From Sphaerisporangium sp. TRM90804 (lineage in GTDB: Bacteria; Actinomycetota; Actinomycetes; Streptosporangiales; Streptosporangiaceae), in the NCBI RefSeq assembly GCF_029846175.1, contig NZ_JARWAC010000011.1, positions 1 through 64,000 on the forward strand: DNA of 64,000 bases, in the 5' to 3' direction. Made by a program: the position numbers and the translations under genes. Shown one piece after another: positions 55,336 through 64,000 of this stretch; position 1 is the stretch's first letter; every line of letters starts with the position of its first letter. Under the pieces are notes generated by a model that searched no databases, was not told where the DNA came from, and saw nothing but the letters and a program-made list of their open reading frames with translations.

Positions 55336-55752
55336 TCAGGTGCTTTTCACGCGGCAGTTAGGACAAATGCCCCAGTAGGTGATGTCGGCCTCGTCGACGA
55401 GGTAGCCGGCGGCGTCCACGGGATCGAGGCAGGGGGCCTGCCCGGTCGCGCAGTCGACGTCGGTCACCGTGCCGCACGCGCGGCAGACGAGGTGGTGGTG
55501 GTTGTCGCCCACCCTGGCCTCGTAGCGCGCGGGGCTGCCCATGGGCTCGATCCTGCGGACGAGACCCGCTTGGTGCAGCGCGTGCAGCCCGTCGTAGACG
55601 GCCTGGAGGGAGACCTGGCCCACCCGCTCGCGCACCCCTCGGTAGACCGCGTCCACCTCAAGGTGGTCGCCGTCCCGGACGGTCCGCATGATCGCCAATC
55701 GAGCCGCGGTGACCCGCAGGCCCGCTTCGCGAAGTCGGTCGGCATCCCCCAT
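55336..55752 (-). CDS. Fur-family peroxide regulator (CatR/PerR-like)
   Basis: A 138-residue Fur protein. The winged helix is at about 10-75 (LREAGLRVTAARLAIMRTVR; VSLQAVYDGLHALHQAGLVR). Metal ligands are visible: HHHLVCRACG for the first CxxC and GICPNC for the second, forming the structural zinc site. Position before katA indicates a CatR-type regulator of peroxide defence. The start at 55752 lies 7 bases after a -10 (TAGTGT) with a good -35, so the mRNA is leaderless; a longer frame would extend through the promoter. Confidence 0.92.
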   Translation of the reverse strand: MGDADRLREAGLRVTAARLAIMRTVRDGDHLEVDAVYRGVRERVGQVSLQAVYDGLHALHQAGLVRRIEPMGSPARYEARVGDNHHHLVCRACGTVTDVDCATGQAPCLDPVDAAGYLVDEADITYWGICPNCRVKST

Positions 55753-55759
55753 GTCCAGC

Positions 55760-55788
55760 ACACTAGAGGCTAAACCTGAATGATTCAA
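55760..55788 (-). promoter_or_regulatory. Fur/katA promoter with overlapping palindromic operator
   Basis: On the minus strand: -35 TTGAAT (55788-55783), 17-base spacer, -10 TAGTGT (55765-55760), then 7 bases to the ATG. The -35 is part of the palindrome TGAAT-C-ATTCA (55777-55787), whose 1-base centre resembles PerR/Fur boxes. Binding there would block the promoter. Confidence 0.65.
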
Positions 55789-55877
55789 CTTAAGGAATTA
55801 TCCCAGATAAGGTCAGGAGTGATCCCTCTCGGGTGGCGGTGTCCCCGGACGGGGGAAAGATGGCATGCTCTGGAGCG

Positions 55878-57062
55878 ATGAGAAGTCACCCAGCCACCTC
55901 CCCGCTCCCCGACGCGCCGCTGACCACCTCCTCAGCCCCCGCGCCCCGCCACGGGCCCGCCGTGGCCGGCCCATGGCGCCGCGCCGCCGCGGGCGTGCTC
56001 GCCGCCTCGCTGGCGGCCACCGCCGCGGCGTGCTCGGCGGCCGAGTCCTCCTCCCCCGGGGCCTCCAGCGCCAAGCCGGCGCCCGCGTCCGACTCGGCCA
56101 CGGAGTCGGCTCCCGAGGAGGCGGCGCCGGAGCGCAAGCCCTTCACCATCTCCTTCGGCGGCGACGTCCACTTCGAGGGGGTCCTCAGGAACCGCCTCGC
56201 CACCCCGCGCACCGCCCTCGGCCCGATCGCCTCGGTGCTGCGGCGGGCCGACCTCGCCATGGTGAACCTGGAGACCGCGATCACCACGGGCGGCACCCCC
56301 GCGCCCGGCAAGCAGTACACCTTCCGCGCGCCCGCCACCGCGCTCACCGCCCTCAAGGCCGCCGGCGTCGACGTCGCCTCCATGGCCAACAACCACGGCA
56401 TGGACTACATGCAGAGCGGCCTGCGCGACTCCCTGGCCGCGATCCGCCGCGCGAAGTTCCCCGTCGTCGGCATCGGCAGGAACGCGGCGGAGGCCTACAA
56501 GCCCTACCGCAAGACCGTCAACGGCAACCGGGTGGCCATCATCGGCGCGACCCAGGTGCTCGACGCCGAGTTCATCCAGTCGTGGACGGCCACCAACGGC
56601 CAGGGCGGCCTGGCCTCGGCCAAGAACGAGCAGCGGCTGATCCAGGCCGTCCGGCAGGCCAGGAAGACCTCCGACACCGTCATCGTGCACCTGCACTGGG
56701 GCACCGAGCTGCAGAAGTGCCCGAACCCCGCGCAGCGCGGCCTGGCGCCCAAGCTGATCGCGGCCGGCGCCGACGTCATCGTGGGCGGGCACGCGCACAT
56801 CCTGCTCGGCAGCGGCTACCTCAAGGGCCGCTACGTCAACTACGGCCTGGGCAACTTCGTCTTCTACAACTCCGGGCCGCAGACCGGCGCCACCGGTGTG
56901 CTGACCCTCACGCTCGACGGGCGCAAGGTGCTCAAGGACCAGTGGACCCCCGCGCGCATCAACGGGGGCGTGCCGATCCCGCTGACCGGCGCCGCCAAGC
57001 GGCAGGCCATCACCAACTGGGACTCCCTGCGCGGCTGCGCGGGCCTGCGCGCCGAGCCCTGA
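55878..57062 (+). CDS. CapA/PgsA-family putative lipoprotein
   Basis: About 394 residues. An N-terminal export signal ends with a lipobox-like TAAAC (Cys near residue 52), followed by an Ala/Ser/Pro linker and the CapA domain (about 85-370). Motifs: SFGGDVHFEG, MVNLETAIT, MANNHGMDYM, VHLHWGTELQ, GGHAHILLG and NYGLGNFVF. These are the metal-site residues of this metallophosphatase-like family, known from poly-gamma-glutamate synthesis loci. No other pgs genes are present, so the role here is open. Start choice among 55833, 55860 and 55878 is uncertain. Confidence 0.85.
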   Translation: MRSHPATSPLPDAPLTTSSAPAPRHGPAVAGPWRRAAAGVLAASLAATAAACSAAESSSPGASSAKPAPASDSATESAPEEAAPERKPFTISFGGDVHFEGVLRNRLATPRTALGPIASVLRRADLAMVNLETAITTGGTPAPGKQYTFRAPATALTALKAAGVDVASMANNHGMDYMQSGLRDSLAAIRRAKFPVVGIGRNAAEAYKPYRKTVNGNRVAIIGATQVLDAEFIQSWTATNGQGGLASAKNEQRLIQAVRQARKTSDTVIVHLHWGTELQKCPNPAQRGLAPKLIAAGADVIVGGHAHILLGSGYLKGRYVNYGLGNFVFYNSGPQTGATGVLTLTLDGRKVLKDQWTPARINGGVPIPLTGAAKRQAITNWDSLRGCAGLRAEP

Positions 57063-57182
57063 CCGGTTCCCTCCCGTCTCCCGCCGGCTCGCGGGCCGTC
57101 CGCGGCGGCCTTTCCGGCCGGGAGCGCCGCTTCCACGGCCGGAGCTGTTGCGCGCCCGATCTTCGGGGTAGGAAGTCGCCGT

Positions 57183-58946
57183 ATGCGGACCATCGACGCG
57201 GGTGACGTGCGACTGGCGCTCTACGAGCAGGGTGACCCGGACGCGGCCACGGTGCTGCTCGTCCACGGCTACCCCGACACCCACCGGGTGTGGGACGACG
57301 TCGCCGGCCTGCTGGCCACCGACTTCCACGTGGTGCGGTACGACGTCCGGGGCGCGGGGCGCTCCTGCGCCCCGCGCGAGCGCGACGCCTACTCCCTGGA
57401 CCGCCTGGTGGACGACCTGGCGGCCGTGCTAAGCACGCTCGGCGACCGGAAGGTCCACCTCGTCGGCCACGACTGGGGGTCGATCCAGGGCTGGGAGGCC
57501 GCGCACCGCCTGTCCGGGCGCATCGCCTCCTTCACCTCGCTCGGCGGCCCCGGACTCGACCAGTGGGCCGCCTTCATCAGGACCGCCCCCCGCGCGCACG
57601 TCGCGGGCCAGCTGCTCCGTTCGTGGTACATCGCCGCGTTCCAGGCGCCCGGCGTGCCGGAGTTCGCCTGGCGTGCGGTCGCCCCCCGCCTGCTCGGCCG
57701 GGCGCGGCGGCGGTCCGGCCGGGACGATCAGCACGCGGACGGCCCGGGCGCCACCCTGGTGCAGGACGGGACGAACGGCCTCAACCTCTACCGGGCCAAC
57801 CTGTTCGCCGGCCGCGCACCGCGCCCCGAGCCCTACGTCGAGGTGCCGGTGCAGATCATCGAGTCGCGCAAGGACGTGTTCGTCTCCCCCCGGCTGACCG
57901 CCTCCCTGGAGCGCTGGGCGCCGCGCGTGTGGCACCGCGCCATCCCCGCCGGGCACTGGGCCCAGCGCAGCCACCCCCGGACGGTCGCCCGGATGATCGC
58001 CGAGTTCGCCCGGCACGTCGAGCACGGCACGCCGCCCTCCCGCGAGCTGGGACGCGCACTGGTGACGCCCGGGCGCAAGGCGTACGACCGGCGGCTGGTC
58101 GTGGTCACCGGCGCGGGGAGCGGCATCGGCCGGGCCACCGCCCGCGCCTTCGCCTCCCACGGCGCCGAGGTGATCTGCGCCGACCTCGACCCGGAGGCCG
58201 CCCGCCGTACCGCCGGGGAGATCGGGCGGCGGTACGGCCCCGCCCACGCGGCCGAGGTCGACGTCGCGAGCGCCGACCAGATGGAGCGCTTCGCGCGGGA
58301 CGTGCTCGACCGGCACGGCACCCCCGACATCGTCGTCAACAACGCCGGCTCCATCGTCGCCGGGCCGTTCCTGGACCACGAGCTCGAAGACCTGCGGAAG
58401 ATGGTCGACGTGAACATCTGGGGGGTCGTGCACGGGTGCCGGCTGTTCGGGCGGCAGATGGTGGAGCGCGGCGAGGGCGGCCACATCGTCAACGTCGCCT
58501 CGGTTGGCGCCTTCGTGCCCTCGCGCATCCTGCCGGCGTACTCCATGGCCAAGGCGGCGGTGAAGATGCTCGGCGACTGCCTGCGCGCCGAGCTGGCGGG
58601 CCAGGGCATCGGCGTGACGTCCATCTGCCCCGGCATCGTCTCCACCGCGGTCGCGCGCAACGCGGTCTACCGGAGCGAGGACCGTTCCCTCGCGGAGAAG
58701 GCGGTCGAGTGGCGCCGGTACCCGCCCGAGCGAGTGGCCGCGCACATCCTGCGGGCCGTCCACCGCGACGACGCGGTGGTCCCGGTCAACGCCGAAGGCA
58801 AGATCGGATACCTGCTCTCCCGCCTGTCACCGGGCCTGTTGCGCGGCACGGCCCGCCTGTCGGACCCCGCCCTGTTCCTGCGCGGGCGCGGGGGACGGCA
58901 AATACGGACAGGGGCGAAAAGGGACGACCGACCGGGAAGGGACTGA
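57183..58946 (+). CDS. EphD-like fusion: alpha/beta hydrolase (epoxide hydrolase type) and SDR
   Basis: A 587-residue bifunctional protein. The N-terminal part (1-290) is an alpha/beta hydrolase with LLVHGYPD, nucleophile Asp97 in LVGHDWGS and His in IPAGHWAQR. The C-terminal part (about 300-540) is an SDR with VVTGAGSGIGRATA, IVVNNAG and YSMAKAA. The same fusion is known as EphD (Rv2214c) in mycobacteria, which acts on mycolic acid metabolism; whether this organism uses it on lipids or other epoxides is unknown. A TetR gene follows 31 bases downstream. Confidence 0.92.
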   Translation: MRTIDAGDVRLALYEQGDPDAATVLLVHGYPDTHRVWDDVAGLLATDFHVVRYDVRGAGRSCAPRERDAYSLDRLVDDLAAVLSTLGDRKVHLVGHDWGSIQGWEAAHRLSGRIASFTSLGGPGLDQWAAFIRTAPRAHVAGQLLRSWYIAAFQAPGVPEFAWRAVAPRLLGRARRRSGRDDQHADGPGATLVQDGTNGLNLYRANLFAGRAPRPEPYVEVPVQIIESRKDVFVSPRLTASLERWAPRVWHRAIPAGHWAQRSHPRTVARMIAEFARHVEHGTPPSRELGRALVTPGRKAYDRRLVVVTGAGSGIGRATARAFASHGAEVICADLDPEAARRTAGEIGRRYGPAHAAEVDVASADQMERFARDVLDRHGTPDIVVNNAGSIVAGPFLDHELEDLRKMVDVNIWGVVHGCRLFGRQMVERGEGGHIVNVASVGAFVPSRILPAYSMAKAAVKMLGDCLRAELAGQGIGVTSICPGIVSTAVARNAVYRSEDRSLAEKAVEWRRYPPERVAAHILRAVHRDDAVVPVNAEGKIGYLLSRLSPGLLRGTARLSDPALFLRGRGGRQIRTGAKRDDRPGRD

Positions 58947-58977
58947 CCGCCGGGCCGGGAAAGGGCAATATGAGTCT

Positions 58978-59664
58978 GTGCCCGGCCTGCCGACCGACCC
59001 GCCCAGCGACGACCAGCAGAACCCGCTGCGCCGAAAGCCGTCACAGCGCCGCAGCGCGCGGCGCGTCGAGCGCATGCTCGACGCCTGTGCCGAGCTGCTC
59101 GACGAAGTGGGTTACGAAGCGTTGTCGACCACGCGCATCGCCGACCGCGCCGACGTGGCGATCGGCTCGGTGTACCAGTTCTTCCCCGACAAGAGGGCGA
59201 TCACGCTGGCGCTGACCCAGCGCAACGTCGAGCTGTTCATCGCCAGGGTGGGCCGGCGGTTCATGACCGAGGACTACTCCGGCTGGTGGCACGCCGTGGA
59301 CGCCATCATCGAGGAGTACGTCGACATGCACAGGACCGTTCCAGGGTTCCGCTCCCTGCGCTTCGGCGACGCCGTCGACCTCAACCTGCTCGACTCCGTG
59401 AGCGAGAACAACACCGTGATCGCCGGCCGGCTGCGCGGCCTGCTCCTGGAGGAGTTCGGCATGGCCGACAGCGAGGGGCTCGACGTCACCCTCACCGTCG
59501 CCGTCGAGGCGGGCGGCGCGGTGCTCGCGCTGGCGTTCCGCCGCGACCCGCAGGGCCATCCGCCGCTGGTGAAGGAGGCCAAGCGGCTGATCCGCGAGTA
59601 CGTCTCCAGCCGCCTGCGCTCCCGGGAGATCGTCCACGAGCCCGCCGCGCCGCCGTCGTCCTGA
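58978..59664 (+). CDS. TetR-family regulator
   Basis: A 228-residue regulator. The helix-turn-helix at about 22-70 reads SARRVERMLDACAELLDEVG, then TTRIADRADVAIGSVYQFFP. The C-terminal ligand domain is helical and diverse. A GTG start begins MPGLPTDPPSDDQQ. It lies 31 bases after the EphD-like gene on the same strand and probably controls it; no operator palindrome was identified. The end of the protein (PAAPPSS) is 65 bases from a converging small gene. Confidence 0.9.
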   Translation: MPGLPTDPPSDDQQNPLRRKPSQRRSARRVERMLDACAELLDEVGYEALSTTRIADRADVAIGSVYQFFPDKRAITLALTQRNVELFIARVGRRFMTEDYSGWWHAVDAIIEEYVDMHRTVPGFRSLRFGDAVDLNLLDSVSENNTVIAGRLRGLLLEEFGMADSEGLDVTLTVAVEAGGAVLALAFRRDPQGHPPLVKEAKRLIREYVSSRLRSREIVHEPAAPPSS

Positions 59665-59729
59665 CGGGCGGGTGCTCTGCGGGGACGGATCGGCGGAGGC
59701 GTCCGCGTCCCCGGGCCGCCGCCCGGCGG

Positions 59730-60155
59730 TTACGGGCGCGGGAACCGCTCGGCCCGCGTGCCGGGCGCGGAGGCCGCCGGCCACCACGGGCTCACGACCC
59801 ACCCCACGGTGTTCGCGGCGCGGACGAGCGCGGTGCCGTCCCAGTGGGCGGCGCTCGGGGCGCGCCGTTCGGCGCCGTGGGGCATGGGGAGGCCGCCGAG
59901 CCGAGAGGCGCCGCCGGCCGGGGCCGCGCCCGCCCGGGACGACTCGTCGTCCGCGGGGTCCAGCCGGCAGGCGGTGTCGACCTGCCGCACCGCGCCGCGC
60001 GCCGCGTGGAGCTCCGCCCGCAGGCGGACCACCTCCTGCCGTTGCCGGTCGGCGCCCTCGACCCGTGCCGTGGCGTATCCGAGGGTTCCGGGGACGATCG
60101 CGGCGAAGACGGCGGCGCAGGCGAGGGCGAAGGACGTCTGCCAGGACAATTCCAT
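59730..60155 (-). CDS. small protein with one membrane helix, unknown function
   Basis: A 141-residue protein, MELSWQTSFALACAAVFAAI at the start: an N-terminal membrane helix (about 7-28) followed by a short coiled coil (RQRQEVVRLRAELHAARGAV) and a Pro/Ala-rich tail. GAGGAG lies 5 bases before the ATG. The layout recalls small envelope or septal proteins but there is no family match. It converges with the TetR gene and is divergent from the TPR-like gene. Confidence 0.6.
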   Translation of the reverse strand: MELSWQTSFALACAAVFAAIVPGTLGYATARVEGADRQRQEVVRLRAELHAARGAVRQVDTACRLDPADDESSRAGAAPAGGASRLGGLPMPHGAERRAPSAAHWDGTALVRAANTVGWVVSPWWPAASAPGTRAERFPRP

Positions 60156-60303
60156 CGCAGCTCCTCGAACGGCGTGGATGACCATCAAGGCGAGGTGAAT
60201 ATGCCCGCTCGTCTCGTGCGACACACGGTCTGTAGTCGACGATGAGCCAATCGTGGTCGAAGTAATGCCTGCGGTTGGCCACACAAAATGGAGCGCCGCT
60301 CGG

Positions 60304-60309
60304 TAACCT
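60304..60309 (+). promoter_or_regulatory. -10 element of the TPR-like gene
   Basis: TAACCT ends 6 bases before the GTG at 60316 (leaderless pattern). Confidence 0.45.
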
Positions 60310-60315
60310 CATCTC

Positions 60316-60855
60316 GTGGCACATGTGACACGCGAGCAGCTTGACCGGCTACTCGAACAGGCTCTTCTCGATGACGACCACGCCTCGTTGGCCGACCGGC
60401 TCGACGGCCTGGCGCGTGGTTACGCGTCCGGAGAGGTGTCTCGTGCCGCGATCCTCGTGCTGGCCGCCGAGGAGTGGCGGCAGGCGGGGCAACCGGCGCG
60501 GGCGCTGGAATGCTTCCAGCGGGCACTGGACGACGGCGGCGAGGTGAGCGTCGACCCCCGGGCCGGCATCGCCGACACCCTCTTCGAGCTCGACCGCCCG
60601 GCGGAGGCCCAGGAGCTCGTCGGCTCAATCAAGGCCGAGGGCGGGGTGGACGCCGCGACCGCGCTGCACGTGGCCGAGACCCTGCTGGCCTACGGCGACC
60701 TCCGGGGCGCGCACGAGTGGGCCACCGAGGGCGTCGTCGCGGGGGAGGCCGCGGGCGGCACCCGCGACGCGCTGCTGCGCACCCGTTACCGCATCCGCGT
60801 CGACCTCGGCCTGCCCGAGGACGACCTCGACGCGCTGCTCGACCTCACCCGCTGA
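60316..60855 (+). CDS. TPR-like helical repeat protein
   Basis: A 179-residue protein, all helical, with repeat-like pairs: EEWRQAGQPARALECFQRAL (a typical TPR helix pair), ADTLFELDRPAEAQELVGSI and AETLLAYGDLRGAHEWATEG. It lacks signal or membrane segments, so it is a cytoplasmic scaffold or adaptor of unknown partner. The GTG start lies 6 bases after TAACCT. Good codon bias. Flanked by genes on the opposite strand, it is a single-gene unit. Confidence 0.8.
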   Translation: MAHVTREQLDRLLEQALLDDDHASLADRLDGLARGYASGEVSRAAILVLAAEEWRQAGQPARALECFQRALDDGGEVSVDPRAGIADTLFELDRPAEAQELVGSIKAEGGVDAATALHVAETLLAYGDLRGAHEWATEGVVAGEAAGGTRDALLRTRYRIRVDLGLPEDDLDALLDLTR

Positions 60856-60946
60856 GCGCGCCGCCCCTCCGGCAGGGCCGGTGGGGCGGCGGGTGAGGGG
60901 GCCGGTCCGGGCCGGTTTCGACGCGCCCGGCGGCCGCCCCGGCGCG

Positions 60947-61801
60947 TCAGCGGACGCGCACGGAGGGCAGCCGGTCGAGGTCGACGCGCAGCACGTGCTC
61001 CCTGCCGCGTCCCAGCGCCGTGCCGCCCACCCTGAGTGACACCGAGCCGTCGCGGCGGCCCGCGCGCGCCCCGTCCACCGTCACGGCGGCGGTGGTGACC
61101 GCGGGCGTCACGTCGACCGGGACGAGCGTCTCACCGCTGCGCGGGGCCGGCGTTCCCGCGGGCGGCAGGTAGGCGGGCGCCGGGGAGCCCGTGTACGCGT
61201 CGGCGGGGACGGTCACCGGCTCGACGGGCAGGCCGCCCGGCAGCTCGGGCGTCAGGTCGAGCACCGAGGCGGGGTCGACGTCCACGACGGGAAGCGGCCC
61301 GGTCACGGTCGCGGGGTCCAGGACGGCGCCGGGGGCGCCCAGGACGGACACCGGCGGCACCTCGATCGGCGTGGTCGCGTCCGTGGCCGGGCGGTCGCCG
61401 TACCGGGCCTTGCTCCAGCTGATGCCGCTGGTGTCGCCGGGGTACGCCCGCGTCTCGCGCAGGCCGCCGCGCGGCAGGCGCGGCATCCCGGTGCTCCGCA
61501 TGACGGCCGGCAGGTCGTACAGGCCCGCCATCGCGGTGGTGCTCCGCGCACCGGACGGGTGGGTGACCTGCCTCAGGGCGACGAGCAGGTTGCCGGTCGA
61601 CTTACGGACTCCCTGGTGCGCGGCGCGGGCCGGGGGAACGGCGGCCCGCCCGCACTCGCCGGCCACGCCGGAGACCGGCTCGACCGTGCAGGAGGCGGGC
61701 GGCGCGTCCGCCGCCGCCGGCAGGCAGGCGCCCGCGGTGAGCGTGCCCGCGGTGACGGCGGCCGCGGCCAGCACGCCGCGGATCGGGGTTGAGGTGCGCA
61801 T
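60947..61801 (-). CDS. secreted Pro/Val-rich protein of unknown function
   Basis: A 284-residue exported protein. The signal peptide MRTSTPIRGVLAAAAVTAGT has a possible cleavage near AAADA (about residue 33). The mature part has a Cys pair (ASCTVEP, GECGRA) near its start, then a Pro/Val-rich region (VLDPATVTGPLPVVDVDPAS) and a beta-rich tail (REHVLRVDLDRLPSVRVR). No sorting motif or enzyme motif is seen. AGGGAG lies before the ATG. Family not recognised; probably an envelope-associated structural protein. Confidence 0.7.
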   Translation of the reverse strand: MRTSTPIRGVLAAAAVTAGTLTAGACLPAAADAPPASCTVEPVSGVAGECGRAAVPPARAAHQGVRKSTGNLLVALRQVTHPSGARSTTAMAGLYDLPAVMRSTGMPRLPRGGLRETRAYPGDTSGISWSKARYGDRPATDATTPIEVPPVSVLGAPGAVLDPATVTGPLPVVDVDPASVLDLTPELPGGLPVEPVTVPADAYTGSPAPAYLPPAGTPAPRSGETLVPVDVTPAVTTAAVTVDGARAGRRDGSVSLRVGGTALGRGREHVLRVDLDRLPSVRVR

Positions 61802-61949
61802 GAAGACTCCCTGACTACTTCTCGTGCTCGGACGAGCACCGAAGGTAGTCATGGAGGCATGCCCCGGGCGGGTCGTTAACCGAAAGCTGGCGAAGTCCTT
61901 ACCATGCGGACGGCCGGGTGGATGGCGGCCCGGGCATGCCTCCGCGCCC

Positions 61950-61973
61950 GCCGGCGCCGGGCCCGGCGCCGGC
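61950..61973. terminator. perfect 24-bp palindrome downstream of clpB
   Basis: GCCGGCGCCGGG and its complement meet without a spacer, about 33 bases past the clpB stop. As RNA it would form a hairpin with a minimal loop. It may end clpB or be a protein-binding palindrome. Confidence 0.5.
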
Positions 61974-62005
61974 GCGGACGCCGGACGGGCCCGAGCCGGA
62001 ACCGC

Positions 62006-64000
<1,995 letters not shown>

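Overview
The window is a chromosomal segment of a high-GC, developmentally complex actinomycete, most likely a member of the Streptosporangiaceae (Nonomuraea/Streptosporangium type) or a close relative. The evidence is strong G/C bias at third codon positions, many GTG starts and apparently leaderless genes, a WhiB protein, BldG with its anti-sigma partner, an XRE/DUF397 module, CBM2-bearing secreted glycoside hydrolases and a CatR-like Fur next to a catalase. The genus is an inference. No phage, IS element, CRISPR array, rRNA or origin is visible; one tRNA gene (Pro, CGG) is present.

Layout. (1) 1-2050: two secreted plant-polysaccharide enzymes, the tail of one CBM2 protein and a complete CBM2-GH62 arabinofuranosidase, closed by a strong hairpin. 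(2) 2380-33900: a long block that keeps, in mirror orientation, the gene order known from Mycobacterium tuberculosis Rv3683 down to Rv3649: metallophosphoesterase, PonA2-type PBP, WhiB4, two ArsA-type ATPases, DUF4177, RidA, metallo-beta-lactamase-fold protein, Crp, Nth, NUDIX, MarP protease, EphE-like hydrolase, holin-like membrane protein, Acs, a Tad pilus locus and an Rv3649-like helicase. A CAP-domain gene and a receptor Ser/Thr kinase sit between crp and nth, and a decayed nth fragment lies at the ancestral nth position beside crp. (3) 34000-47900: BldG and its anti-sigma partner, the H+-pyrophosphatase HppA, SixA, SerB, QueA with an SDR, a GAF histidine kinase/NarL regulator pair, an ABC ATPase, an SPFH protein and a TauE-family permease. 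(4) 47900-51200: a Rieske/DUF2231 membrane protein and a molybdopterin oxidoreductase that probably work together. (5) 51300-53800: a less GC-rich XRE/DUF5753 regulator with two DUF397 proteins and an unknown membrane protein. (6) 53800-64000: Fur-catalase operon, CapA-like lipoprotein, EphD-like hydrolase/SDR fusion with a TetR regulator, small unknown proteins and the C-terminal two thirds of ClpB.

The most unusual feature is the Tad locus (24.7-31.5 kb). The start regions of several of its genes are tandemly repeated: an 83-bp repeat carrying a DnaA-box 9-mer before the first gene; a 134/140-bp triplication across the cpaF-stop/tadB-start junction that creates two GTGA-coupled mini-ORFs; a 122-bp triplication at the tadC start; a 21-bp in-frame duplication in the pilin-like DUF4244 gene; and a 48-bp in-frame triplication containing ribosome-binding site and start codon in the last gene. 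A 29/34-bp minisatellite closes the locus. I know of no description of such repeated gene starts in a Tad locus.

Starts were chosen from Shine-Dalgarno sequences, stop/start overlaps (ATGA, GTGA, TTGA) or a -10 hexamer placed 6-7 bases before the start (leaderless genes); alternatives are given where doubtful.
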